Below, piece after piece: positions 43,193 through 52,036 of a stretch of 64,000 bases of DNA; within the stretch, counting starts at the first letter, position 1; each line of letters opens with the position of its first letter. Under the pieces are notes generated by a model. That model saw only the letters and a list, made by a program, of their open reading frames with translations, was not told the DNA's origin and did no database searches. A program made the position numbers and the translations under genes. The stretch lies in contig NZ_FCOJ02000016.1 of the NCBI RefSeq assembly GCF_001545035.1, positions 1 through 64,000 of the forward strand. Reading direction: 5' to 3'. This DNA comes from Caballeronia glebae. GTDB taxonomy: Bacteria > Pseudomonadota > Gammaproteobacteria > Burkholderiales > Burkholderiaceae.

Positions 43193-44470
43193 ATGAAAGT
43201 AAAGGCAATCATCATCGCTATGGGTCTGGCAGCATTGGCTTCGACGTCGGCTTTTGCCGCATCGGTCGGCGAAGGCGCGATCGTCGAGCAGTATGGCAAC
43301 GGCAATACCGCCGGCGTGACGCAGACTTCATCCAGCTATGACCGCGTAAAAGTCCAGCAAAACGGCGACGGGTCGAGCGCGACTGTCACGTCGAGCAACG
43401 GCGGCGGCAACGTGACCGACATCCAGCAAAACGCGGCTGGCGTGTCGGGCGCATCGAAGCTGAGCGCGACCCTCACGCAACAGCAGGCGATCGGTGAATC
43501 GACCACCATCAAGCAAACGGGCAGCAACAGCTCGGCAAACGTGACGCAAACGGCTTCGTCCTACGACAAGGACACCGTCACCCAGTTCGGCAAGAACGAC
43601 TCCGCAACGATCAATCGCACCGGCTCCAGCTGGAACACGGTCAACATCGACCAGGGCACGAGCAAGACCGCAGGCGTGAGCGACGGCGCAACGGCGACCG
43701 TCACGCAGACGACCACCATCGGCAACCGCGTCGACATCATGCAAGGCAACAAGAACGGTATCGCGACGGTGACGCAGACGAACGGCGGCTACAACGCGGC
43801 GCGCATCGACCAGCGCGGCGATCATAACGACGGCAAGATCGAGCAGATTTCGGAAATCGGCGACAACGTGTCGATCAAGCAGGCCGACTTCGCACGCGCG
43901 CAAGTCCATTCGGAAAACGGCGGCGGCAACACGACTAAGATCGACCAGAGCGGCGCGGGCGCTCCGCACTACGCCCAGGTGACGCAGGGCAACGCGACCA
44001 ACGAAACGACGACGATCCTGCAAACCGGCTCGGCCTACAACACGGCATACGTCGATCAGTATCGCGAAGCCAACGACCACACGTACGTGGTTCAGGCGGG
44101 TGATCGCAATACGGCGGCCGTTCATCAGACGGACGGTGGCAACAACCTGGCAGTCGCGGTTCAGGTTGGTTCGGGCAACAACATGGATCTGACGCAACAG
44201 GGCGCGTTCGAATCGACGCTGCTGGCCGGTCAGGGCGGCGGCTTCAACACTGCGAAGGGCAAGCAGTCGGGCTCGTATGAAGAGATGGCGCTCGCGCAAG
44301 TGGGCTACCTGAACTCGGCGGACGCTTCGCAAGCCGGTGCGTATAACACGGCCTCGATTATCCAGGTCGGCAACGCCAACTACGGCTCGGTGACTCAGAG
44401 CGGTATCGGCAATGCGGCTGCGATCACCCAAGGCGGTTCGTTCAATAAGGCTGTCGTCGTTCAGAAGTAA
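43193..44470 (+). CDS. csgA: Major curlin CsgA-like, unusually long
   Basis: 425 residues from ATG 43193, against about 150 in Escherichia coli. A signal peptide ends near AFAA. The rest is a continuous run of roughly 11-residue strand-loop units with alternating polar and small residues (VEQYGNGNTAGVTQT, VTQFGKNDSATINRT), giving about 17 curlin double repeats. The exact count needs a profile. A 145-base gap after csgB includes tataaa at 43163-43168, so csgA may have its own promoter. The longer frame starting at 43097 lacks a signal and is not used. Confidence 0.88.
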   Translation: MKVKAIIIAMGLAALASTSAFAASVGEGAIVEQYGNGNTAGVTQTSSSYDRVKVQQNGDGSSATVTSSNGGGNVTDIQQNAAGVSGASKLSATLTQQQAIGESTTIKQTGSNSSANVTQTASSYDKDTVTQFGKNDSATINRTGSSWNTVNIDQGTSKTAGVSDGATATVTQTTTIGNRVDIMQGNKNGIATVTQTNGGYNAARIDQRGDHNDGKIEQISEIGDNVSIKQADFARAQVHSENGGGNTTKIDQSGAGAPHYAQVTQGNATNETTTILQTGSAYNTAYVDQYREANDHTYVVQAGDRNTAAVHQTDGGNNLAVAVQVGSGNNMDLTQQGAFESTLLAGQGGGFNTAKGKQSGSYEEMALAQVGYLNSADASQAGAYNTASIIQVGNANYGSVTQSGIGNAAAITQGGSFNKAVVVQK

Positions 44471-44500
44471 AAAGCGCGACTATTGGTGGGTTGCAGTGCG

Positions 44501-44533
44501 GGCGGAGAGCGGTTTGAAAAGCCGCTCTCCGCC
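44501..44533 (+). terminator. Strong hairpin terminator after csgA
   Basis: ggcggagagcgg (44501-44512) pairs perfectly with ccgctctccgcc (44522-44533). It lies 31 bases after csgA and before the convergent binding protein, and it can act on both strands, though it lacks a long T run. Confidence 0.7.
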
Positions 44534-44594
44534 GTTGTATAGCTGCTGTGCCGAGAGAAGTTGCGCGACGACATGAAGGCGGCAGTAGCGCGTG

Positions 44595-45389
44595 TTACTT
44601 CCCGTACATGTCGAAATCGAAGTACTTCGCCTCGATCCTGCGATACGTGCCGTCGTGCAGGATCGCCGCAATCGCGCCGTTGAGCGCATCACGCAGTTCG
44701 GGGTCGGACTTGCGCACACCAGCGGCGTCGCCATCGCCCATGATCTTCGCGTCGTACACCACATCGCCCGCGAATGCGAACCCCTTGCCGGCAGGCGTCG
44801 CGAGGAAGCCGAGCTTGCCCTGAATGGCATCCATCAACACGGCATCGACGCGGCCCGCACTCAGATCGGCATATGCCTGGTCGTAGCTCGGATACGCGAC
44901 CACGTCCACACCCGACGACGCCCACTTCTCGCGTGCATACGTTTCCTGCACCGTCCCTTGCTCGACCGCCACGCGCTTACCCGCGAGCTTCGATGCGTCG
45001 GGCAGCAGATGCGCGCTGTCCTTCGCGATCAGACGCGTCTGGTTGCGATACAGCCGCTCAGTGAAATCGATCTGCTCGCGACGCTTCGCATTTGCCGCCA
45101 TCGACGACAGGATCACGTCGAACTTGCGCGCCTGCAGACCGGGAATCAGGCCGTCGAAGCTGCTTTGCACCCACACGCACTTCGCCTTGAGCTTCGCGCA
45201 CAGTGCGTTGCCGAGATCGATGTCGAAGCCTTGCACCTGGCCGTCCTTCGCGACCGATTCGAACGGCGGATAAGTCGGGTCCACGCCGACGCGAATCGTG
45301 CTCCATTCCTTGGCCGATGCCATCGTGCTCGCGGCCATCAGGGCGAGCGCGGCGGCGGTGAGCATCGTCTTTGCGCGTGAGGTCTTCAT
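44595..45389 (-). CDS. Lysine/arginine/ornithine-type periplasmic binding protein
   Basis: 264 residues from ATG 45389 with GGAG upstream. The in-frame extension to 45437 is not needed. A signal peptide ends near MASA. The family-3 motif VGVDPTYPPFESVAKDGQVQGFDIDLGNALCAKLKAKCVWV, including the Asp that holds the amino group (GFDIDL), is typical of ArgT/HisJ/OccT-like proteins. No permease or ATPase is adjacent. It follows the A/B/C oxidase genes on the same strand, 48 bases after the last, so it probably delivers their substrate. Confidence 0.86.
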   Translation of the reverse strand: MKTSRAKTMLTAAALALMAASTMASAKEWSTIRVGVDPTYPPFESVAKDGQVQGFDIDLGNALCAKLKAKCVWVQSSFDGLIPGLQARKFDVILSSMAANAKRREQIDFTERLYRNQTRLIAKDSAHLLPDASKLAGKRVAVEQGTVQETYAREKWASSGVDVVAYPSYDQAYADLSAGRVDAVLMDAIQGKLGFLATPAGKGFAFAGDVVYDAKIMGDGDAAGVRKSDPELRDALNGAIAAILHDGTYRRIEAKYFDFDMYGK

Positions 45390-45437
45390 AAGGGCTCCGT
45401 GTGTGGTGAGGTTTCGTTTCGTCTTTGATGGATGCAA

Positions 45438-46898
45438 TCAGCTGGGAAATTCGCCGCGCGTGAAGTCGTCATCGAGTGCGATGGAGTCGGCGATTTCATC
45501 GACCGTGACCGGCTTGATCGGCGCACGGATGCGGTAGTAACCGACATCGCCGACCGCGCGTTTCTGCACTTGCGCGATGAGTTCGCCGACGGTCGCGCCG
45601 CACCATCGGCCCTGACACGGGCCCATTCCGCAACGTGAAAACGCCTTCATCTGGTTCGGCCCTTGACAGCCGAGCGCCGCGATCGCGCGAATCTCGCCTG
45701 CCGTCACTTCTTCGCACCGGCACACGGTCACGTCGTCGGCGGGACGGCGCAGCGCGGCGGGCGGCGTGTAGAGCGCATCGAGCAACGGGCGCACGGCGAG
45801 ATGCCGCTTCATCGCACGCAGCGCGGCGCGGCTGCGTGTATCGCGCGATGGCGCATCGAGCGCGCCGAGTTCGCGTGCGATATCGAGCGCCGCGATCGTG
45901 CCCGCGTGCGCAGCGGCTTTCGCGCCGCCGATGCCCGCGCCATCGCCCGCGATCCACACTTGCGCGACGCTGCTGCGTCCGCGCGTGTCGGTTCGAGGAC
46001 GCCAGCATGCGGACGCAGCGTCCCATTCATGTTCGCAGCCGAGCGAGCGGGGCAGTTGCGTCGACGGAATCACGCCTTGATGAATCAGCACGAGCGGGGT
46101 GTCGATCGATCGAGGCGTACCGTGTTCATCGACGAAATGCACGCGTTCGGCGCGGTCTTGGCCTTCGATCGAAAACGCGCTCGCCGCGCGATGGATCGGG
46201 ACGCCCGCGCGCTTCACCGCGTGCATCATGCGCAGGCCCTTGAGAAGATAATCGGCGCCGGCGAGCGCGGGCAATGCATGCGGCAGCGCGGCGCGCCAGG
46301 CATCGCGCGGCGTCGTGTCGACGATGGCGCGAACACGCCGCCCCGCATTCAGCAACTGCGATGCGAACAGCCACAACAGCGGCCCGCTTCCCGCGAGCAC
46401 GGCATCCTGTGACGGCGCGAGCCCCGACGATTTGAGCAGCGTCTGCGCTGCACCGATGCCCATCACGCCCGGCAAGGTCCAGCCGCGCACGGGCCACGGA
46501 CGCTCCTGCGCGCCGGTCGCGACCAGCACTGCACGCGCGGAGACGTCGAGCGTGCCGCCTCGTTCCGCGCCTTGCGCGCGGCGCGTGAGCATCGCGACGG
46601 CGTGGCGGTTTTCGAACGCGACCTGCCACACGACGCTGCGCGAAAGAGATTTCGCATTGCTGGCTTCGAAGCGCTCGATCAGCGTGCGTCCTGCAAGATA
46701 GTCCTCGCCGAGCACGTGGGCATCGGCGAGCGGAGACTGCGCGGCATGGCGATAGATCTGTCCGCCAGGCGCTTCGCCTTCATCCGCGACGATGACATCG
46801 AGACCCGCGCGGCGCGCTTCGATCGCCGCCGACATGCCCGCCGGTCCCGCGCCGACTATCAGCAAATCGCATTTTGTTTTCGTCGGAGACTGCATCAT
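45438..46898 (-). CDS. Opine-oxidase-like large subunit (HcnB-like), FAD and [2Fe-2S], second copy
   Basis: 486 residues from ATG 46898, overlapping the small subunit stop. FAD motif LLIVGAGPAGMSAAIEARRAG near 12-32. C-terminal iron-sulfur cysteines at 393, 395, 423 and 428 (CRC, CGMGPC) match the paralogue at 22941-24356, with the closing segment GYYRIRAPIKPVTVDEIAD also shared. It works with the small and DadA-like subunits directly upstream. Confidence 0.85.
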   Translation of the reverse strand: MMQSPTKTKCDLLIVGAGPAGMSAAIEARRAGLDVIVADEGEAPGGQIYRHAAQSPLADAHVLGEDYLAGRTLIERFEASNAKSLSRSVVWQVAFENRHAVAMLTRRAQGAERGGTLDVSARAVLVATGAQERPWPVRGWTLPGVMGIGAAQTLLKSSGLAPSQDAVLAGSGPLLWLFASQLLNAGRRVRAIVDTTPRDAWRAALPHALPALAGADYLLKGLRMMHAVKRAGVPIHRAASAFSIEGQDRAERVHFVDEHGTPRSIDTPLVLIHQGVIPSTQLPRSLGCEHEWDAASACWRPRTDTRGRSSVAQVWIAGDGAGIGGAKAAAHAGTIAALDIARELGALDAPSRDTRSRAALRAMKRHLAVRPLLDALYTPPAALRRPADDVTVCRCEEVTAGEIRAIAALGCQGPNQMKAFSRCGMGPCQGRWCGATVGELIAQVQKRAVGDVGYYRIRAPIKPVTVDEIADSIALDDDFTRGEFPS

Positions 46899-47197
46899 GC
46901 GAGCCTCGCCTTGCCCGCCATCGGGCGCACGCGCATGCCTTCGCTCACGCGCGTCATGCACGCCTGCACGTTCGGTATGCCATCGACTTCGACGAGACAG
47001 TCGAAGCACACGCCCATCATGCAGAACGGTCCGCGCGGCGTGCCGCTCACGGGCGTGGTCCGGCAGGCGAGCGCGCCGCTTTCGAGCAGCGCCGCCGCAA
47101 CCGTGTAGTGCCGCGGCACACGCCGTGGCGTGCCGTCGATGTCGATGCGCACCGTCGGCGTCGACGTGGTAGCGAGCGGTTCAAAGTGCGTGAGCAT
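46895..47197 (-). CDS. Small [2Fe-2S] subunit of the second opine-oxidase-like complex (HcnA-like)
   Basis: 100 residues from ATG 47197 (MLTHFEPLATT). A longer frame adds 30 residues of doubtful reality. Cysteines 59, 64, 67 and 80 in C-x4-C-x2-C-x12-C (PFCMMGVCFDC) match the first copy. It overlaps the neighbour at each end (17 and 4 bases). Confidence 0.86.
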   Translation of the reverse strand: MLTHFEPLATTSTPTVRIDIDGTPRRVPRHYTVAAALLESGALACRTTPVSGTPRGPFCMMGVCFDCLVEVDGIPNVQACMTRVSEGMRVRPMAGKARLA

Positions 47198-48326
47198 CGG
47201 TCGAATTCGAGAAACGGGTGGCGACGAAGGGATCGAGAATCGCGGGCCGCGAGCCGCCCGCGATCCACGGCGCGATAACGTCCGCATGCGCGGCGGCGAG
47301 CGTCACGCCGCTATGACAGATGGCGAGGAACGCGCCCGGACAGGCGGCCGATTCCTCATAAACCGGCAAGCCGTCCGGCGTCATGATGCGCAGCGCGCCC
47401 CATGCCCGCACGATGCGCGCGTGCGCCAGCACCGGAAACGCCGTGCGTGCGCGCCGCGCGATATCGGCCATGACGGCGCGCGTCTGGCCGTCGTCGAAGC
47501 CGACGTGTTCGGCGGAATCGCCGAGCAGGACCGAGCCTTCGCGCGTCTGCCGCACGACCAGCGTCGGATAGTCGAGAAACGGCGCGAGCCGCTCAGTCAC
47601 CATGATCTGGCCGCGCAAGGGCGTGATAGGCGCGTGCATGCCAACCATCGGTGCGAGGCGCTTATTGTCGAGGCCGGCGGCGAGCACGACGCGCCCGGCT
47701 TGCAGCGTGCCGTTCGAAGTATCGATGTCGAAGCCGCCCGCGTGAGGGCGGATCTCGCGCACTTCGGTGTGCGGCAGATACGTGCCGCCGTGCAGCGCGA
47801 AGGCTTGCTGCATGGCGCGCAGCGTGTAGAGCGGACTCGCGTGGCCGTCGTGCGGCGAATAGAGCGCGCCCGCCAATCCGTTCGATGCCGAGGGCACTCG
47901 CGCCTTGAGCGCGTCGATATCGAGCACCTCGTAGGTCAGCGACGCGTCCTGCGCGCGGATCGATTCGAGCAATTGCCTGCCGGCTTCGAGCTGTTCGGCG
48001 GTTTCACACAATTCGATGCCGCCGGGCCGTTCGAAGCCCGCATCGACGCCCGTTTCGCGCTGCAACTGCGCGGCGAAGGCGCCCCAGCGCTCCGACGATT
48101 CGCGCGACCACTGCGCGTACGGCAGGCATCGGCCGCCCTTGCCCTGGACCCATACCAACCCGAAATTGCCACGTGCGGCGCGATGCGCCGAGTCCGCGCC
48201 ATCGCATACGGCCACGCGCTTGCCCGCGCGCGCGAGCCCATAGGCGATGGCCATCCCGACGAGCCCGCCGCCCGCCACCACGATATCGAAGCTGCGTGCT
48301 GTGTTATAGGCTTGCTTGTACTGCAT
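47181..48326 (-). CDS. FAD-dependent oxidase subunit of the second opine-oxidase-like complex (HcnC/OoxB-like)
   Basis: 381 residues. FAD motif IVVAGGGLVGMAIAYGLARAG near 15-35. The segment RGNFGLVWVQGKG and C-terminal ICHSGVTLAAAHADV match the copy at 24722-25849. It is the first gene of a minus-strand operon (C, A, B, binding protein) divergent from a LysR gene, 102 bases away. Confidence 0.84.
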   Translation of the reverse strand: MQYKQAYNTARSFDIVVAGGGLVGMAIAYGLARAGKRVAVCDGADSAHRAARGNFGLVWVQGKGGRCLPYAQWSRESSERWGAFAAQLQRETGVDAGFERPGGIELCETAEQLEAGRQLLESIRAQDASLTYEVLDIDALKARVPSASNGLAGALYSPHDGHASPLYTLRAMQQAFALHGGTYLPHTEVREIRPHAGGFDIDTSNGTLQAGRVVLAAGLDNKRLAPMVGMHAPITPLRGQIMVTERLAPFLDYPTLVVRQTREGSVLLGDSAEHVGFDDGQTRAVMADIARRARTAFPVLAHARIVRAWGALRIMTPDGLPVYEESAACPGAFLAICHSGVTLAAAHADVIAPWIAGGSRPAILDPFVATRFSNSTDAHAL

Positions 48327-48428
48327 CGAATGCGTTTCCTGCCTGTTTTTGCGGTTTGAGGACCGACTGTGGACGGTGCAAAAATCGCCGTCAAATACCG
48401 AGTTTTCGGTCGCCTATAATCCAATGTT
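48327..48428. promoter_or_regulatory. Divergent promoter between oxidase operon and LysR gene
   Basis: 102 bases. A perfect -10 box tataat lies at 48415-48420, only eight bases before the LysR ATG at 48429. A transcript from it would have almost no 5' leader. On the other strand TTGACG (48388-48393) could be the -35 for the oxidase operon, but a matching -10 is weak. Confidence 0.5.
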
Positions 48429-49337
48429 ATGGACCCATCCGAACTAAAAATCCGCCAGATCGAAGCCTTTCGCGCCGTTATGCTTCGACATACCGTAACG
48501 CGCGCCGCTGCGTCGTTGCACATATCGCAGCCTGCCGTGAGCCGGCTTATCGCCGATCTCGAAAGTCGTGTTGGCTTTGCGCTGTTCGAGCGGCAGCAGG
48601 GACGGCTCGCACCGACCGCCGAAGCGCGCGTTCTATTCGAGGAAGTGGAGCGCGCGTTCGTCGGAATGGATCGGATCACGCAGGCGGCGCAGCAGATTCG
48701 TGCGATGCGGCGCGGTTCGCTGCGCGTGGCGGGATCGCCCGCCGTGGCTCTCGATCTGCTGCCGGCGGTGATCGCGCGTTTCGTCGAGCGGCATGCGGGT
48801 ATCGATGTGAATCTGCTCGCGCATAGCGCGACCACGGTGGTGGAGAAAGTCGCGTCGGGCCAGTGCGACGTCGGCCTGATCGCCGAGCCGATTCCGCATC
48901 CCGCGGTAAAGAGCGAGCGTCTCGCGAACGCCGTCATGCGATGCATCGTGCCGCGCGGGCATCGGTTGGCACGGCGCGCGATATTGGCTCCGGGCGATTT
49001 GAGCGGCGAGCGCTTCATCTCGTTCCCGCAGAGCTTCGATGCCCGCAGCGCCATCGACCGGGTCTTCGTGGAAGCGGGCGTGACCCGCGATCTCGTGATC
49101 GAGGCGCAGCTATCGCAGGCGATCGTGGCGCTGGTCGCGAACCGCGCGGGCGTCGCGCTGATCGACCCTGTAACTGCGGCCTACGCACGGCAACGTGTGG
49201 CGGTAAAGCCGTTCGAGCCCGCCGTGCCGGATCATTTTTATATCGTGACGAATGCTTCGCTGCCAATGCCGGTCGTGGCCCATGCGTTTTGCGCGGAGGT
49301 GAAGGAGGCGTTCGGGCGGGTTATCGCTGACGGGTGA
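48429..49337 (+). CDS. LysR-family regulator, OccR/NocR-like, second copy
   Basis: 302 residues. Winged helix-turn-helix (QIEAFRAVMLRHTVTRAAASLHISQPAVSRLIADLESRVG), then the effector domain. Similar to the LysR protein at 29875. Each sits divergent from an A/B/C oxidase operon, which supports duplication of the whole unit. It probably senses the substrate or product of the divergent operon. Confidence 0.86.
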   Translation: MDPSELKIRQIEAFRAVMLRHTVTRAAASLHISQPAVSRLIADLESRVGFALFERQQGRLAPTAEARVLFEEVERAFVGMDRITQAAQQIRAMRRGSLRVAGSPAVALDLLPAVIARFVERHAGIDVNLLAHSATTVVEKVASGQCDVGLIAEPIPHPAVKSERLANAVMRCIVPRGHRLARRAILAPGDLSGERFISFPQSFDARSAIDRVFVEAGVTRDLVIEAQLSQAIVALVANRAGVALIDPVTAAYARQRVAVKPFEPAVPDHFYIVTNASLPMPVVAHAFCAEVKEAFGRVIADG

Positions 49338-49512
49338 AAGCGACCGATCGCGCGGTTCTCAAAGACTCTGCACGCCGCGAACCGTCCCTGTTTTTTAGTG
49401 GCACGCGCGCTTTCGAGCACGCCATGACAACAGAGCGTCGAGGGATAAACGCTATTCGTCCGGCACGCTCACGAGGCGATAATCGAGCATTTCGACTACT
49501 CGATGACCCAAG

Positions 49513-50427
49513 ATGCGTGACCGAATCGACGATGAGATCACCTTCCGCAAGCTCGAAGTCCTGCTCGCATTCATGGAGACCGGCAATCTGGCGAAGGCGG
49601 CCGAGGCGCTGAACGTGAGCACGGTCAGCGTGCACCGCGCGCTGCACTCGCTTGAGCAAGGCGTGCGATGCGCGCTGTTCCGCCATGAGGGCCGCAATCT
49701 CAAGTCGACCGAAGCGGCGCAGATGCTCGCCGATGTCGCGCAAGAGGTGATGACGCTGATGTCCGACGGCATTCGTGCGACACGCGAGGCCGCGGGTTAT
49801 TCGTCAGACCGGCTCAAGATCGGCTCGCTGTACTCGCTGACCATAAAAACCGTACCGGGCATCGTCGTCGATATCAAGGTGCGCAGGCCGACACTTCACG
49901 TCGAACTGGTGCTCGGTCCGAATGTCGAGCTGCTCGACAAACTGAAGCGCGGCGAAATCGATGCGGCGCTGATGGCGGTGCCGGATGCCGAACCCGAGGT
50001 CGAATCCATCCCCCTTTTCGAGGACGACATTTTTTTCGCCGCTCCGGCTGGGTCCGCCTACGCGAATCAGGAGGCCGTTGACCTGCGCGACTGCCGCGAC
50101 GAGACGTTCGTTTCGCTCGGCGAGGGCTTTGCGACCTATCACGGCTTCGTGGAGGCATTTCGCGTCGCGGACTTTACGCCCAACGTGACAATGCGAACCG
50201 GCGATATCTTCTCGCTGATGAACCTGGTGAGCGGTGGGGTCGGCTACACGCTCCTGCCCGGGCGCGTGCGCGGCGTCTTCGGCGACAAGGTGCAATTCAT
50301 TCCGCTCAAGCCGCAATACCTGATGCGCCAGACGATCGGCGTCAGCTTCCTGCGCGCGCGTGAGCGCGACCCGAATCTGCTCGCGCTGATGGCCGTCTGC
50401 CGGCTGCGCACGAGAAGCGCCGACTGA
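49513..50427 (+). CDS. mdcR: LysR-family regulator of malonate catabolism (MdcR-like)
   Basis: 304 residues. The helix-turn-helix is LAKAAEALNVSTVSVHRALHSLEQGVRCALF, where VSVHRALHSLE is typical of MdcR-like LysR proteins, followed by a full effector domain. It ends four bases before the stop of the convergent mdcH gene, so regulator and operon meet tail to tail. It probably activates mdcA transcription when malonate or malonyl-CoA accumulates. Confidence 0.8.
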   Translation: MRDRIDDEITFRKLEVLLAFMETGNLAKAAEALNVSTVSVHRALHSLEQGVRCALFRHEGRNLKSTEAAQMLADVAQEVMTLMSDGIRATREAAGYSSDRLKIGSLYSLTIKTVPGIVVDIKVRRPTLHVELVLGPNVELLDKLKRGEIDAALMAVPDAEPEVESIPLFEDDIFFAAPAGSAYANQEAVDLRDCRDETFVSLGEGFATYHGFVEAFRVADFTPNVTMRTGDIFSLMNLVSGGVGYTLLPGRVRGVFGDKVQFIPLKPQYLMRQTIGVSFLRARERDPNLLALMAVCRLRTRSAD

Positions 50428-50431
50428 CGCT

Positions 50432-51370
50432 TCACCGTTCGTCGCGTGCCCGTTCGCGGTCGACGAGCGCGCCGAGGTCCGGCAGCGAAGTATCGCTGCA
50501 ACTCACCGCGACGCCTTCGGTGAAAATCGTGCTGGCCATTCGCGTCAGGACATTTGCCGGGGGCATCTCGATCGCGAGGCGCGCGCCACGCTCCCACGCG
50601 AGTCTCATCGTGTCGTGCCAGCGCACCTGCCGCGCCATATTGCCGGCAAGATCGGCGGCGATGCGCGCGCCGTCGAACAGCGGCCGCGCCGCACTGCTGC
50701 TCAGATAGACGACGCCCGGCGCACGGACGTCGACCTGTGAGAACGCATCGGCGAGGGACGCCGCGGGCGCGTCGAGCAGGGCGCAATGCGACGGCACCGC
50801 GACATCGAGACGCTCGCAGCGTTGCGCGCCTTGCTCGATTGCAAGCGTGGACAGACGCTGCATCGCGGCATCGCTGCCTGCGACGACCATCTGCGTTTCC
50901 GTGTTGATGTTTGCAAGGAAGACGGGTTCGGCGCCGCTACTCACTTGCGCGATCAGCCGTTCGAGCGCTCGTTGCGTCATGCCGACGATCGCAGTCATGC
51001 CGTAGCCGCCCGGATAGGCGCGCTCCATCAACTGGCCGCGCAAGGCGACGAGTCTGACGGCGTCGGAGTAGGCGAGGGCGCCGGCGATCACGGCGGCGGG
51101 ATACGCGCCGATCGAAAGTCCCGACACCATGTCGGGCTCGTATCCGTGGGCCTGAATGACGCGCGCCTGAGCGACGCCCGCGATCAACAGACAAAGTTGC
51201 ACGGCGACGGTGGAGCGGAGCGTTGACGCGTCGTCGATGGACTTCACGTCGTAGCCGAGCACGTCGCTGGCTTCGTCGAGTGTGCGGGCGACTTCCGCGT
51301 GAGAGGGCAGCGCATGCAGCATGCCGGCGCGCTGCGAGCCCTGGCCCGGAAACGTGAATAGCACGCTCAT
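50432..51370 (-). CDS. mdcH: Malonyl-CoA:ACP transferase of malonate decarboxylase (MdcH)
   Basis: 312 residues, FabD-like acyltransferase. It starts MSVLFTFPGQGSQRAGM, has nucleophile Ser86 in SGLSIGAYPA and the AMVVAGSD-type strand. MdcH primes the acyl carrier subunit with malonyl from malonyl-CoA so that the decarboxylation cycle can begin. It is the last gene of the operon and overlaps mdcG by four bases (ATGA). Confidence 0.92.
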   Translation of the reverse strand: MSVLFTFPGQGSQRAGMLHALPSHAEVARTLDEASDVLGYDVKSIDDASTLRSTVAVQLCLLIAGVAQARVIQAHGYEPDMVSGLSIGAYPAAVIAGALAYSDAVRLVALRGQLMERAYPGGYGMTAIVGMTQRALERLIAQVSSGAEPVFLANINTETQMVVAGSDAAMQRLSTLAIEQGAQRCERLDVAVPSHCALLDAPAASLADAFSQVDVRAPGVVYLSSSAARPLFDGARIAADLAGNMARQVRWHDTMRLAWERGARLAIEMPPANVLTRMASTIFTEGVAVSCSDTSLPDLGALVDRERARDER

Positions 51371-52017
51371 GATGCGTCAGGCGCCCAAGGATCGGCGACG
51401 AGCACGGGACCGCTTCCCGTCTTCAACAGAACGCGGTTCGTCTTGCCGGCCCACTCCGCCAGAGCGAAGCCGCCGTGGCCGTTGTCCACCTGCATGTCGA
51501 TGCGCGCGGGCCCGGCTTGCAGCAGTGACAGCAGCGCCTGCGCTTCCTCTCGCGGCAACGGCCGTTCGGCACGCAACAGGAGGTCGAGGTCGCTGTCCTG
51601 TCGCAGCGTGCTCACGCCGCTTGCCAGCGCAAAGCCGACGCTGCCGGTAATGCCCCAGGTCAACCGGAGCCGGTCGAGTTCGGGCGCGATGCGATCAAGC
51701 GCGCGCATGCAGGGAAGATCCGCGAGCGCGACGTGTGTTCGCCAGCCGCGCGCCCGCGCGAGCGCCTCGGGTGTCACGCGCCGCACGATGCGCTCGCGGG
51801 CCACGAAGGCCGCGAAGCGCTCGCCGCGTGTGCGCCCTCGAATCCCGACCGGCACGAGGCCATGTTCGGCAACCGTCTCGCGCCGCACGACGAGCGGCGC
51901 GATCGACAGCCACTCGGGCGACGCCCATGCGGGCACGTCCGATATCGAGCGGATGTCTTGCGGCGTTCCGATCCACAGCAGGTCGTGCGGGCGGATGACT
52001 TCTTCGGTGGTGGACAC
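51367..52017 (-). CDS. mdcG: Phosphoribosyl-dephospho-CoA transferase (MdcG)
   Basis: 216 residues. The nucleotidyltransferase-like motif SVGFALASG and then acidic residues Asp141, Asp143 and Asp145 (RQDSDLDLLL) bind metal. MdcG attaches the triphosphoribosyl-dephospho-CoA prosthetic group to Ser25 of MdcC. It lies 19 bases after the transporter gene madM. Confidence 0.9.
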   Translation of the reverse strand: MSTTEEVIRPHDLLWIGTPQDIRSISDVPAWASPEWLSIAPLVVRRETVAEHGLVPVGIRGRTRGERFAAFVARERIVRRVTPEALARARGWRTHVALADLPCMRALDRIAPELDRLRLTWGITGSVGFALASGVSTLRQDSDLDLLLRAERPLPREEAQALLSLLQAGPARIDMQVDNGHGGFALAEWAGKTNRVLLKTGSGPVLVADPWAPDAS

Positions 52018-52036
52018 GATATGTCTCTCGGACGCA

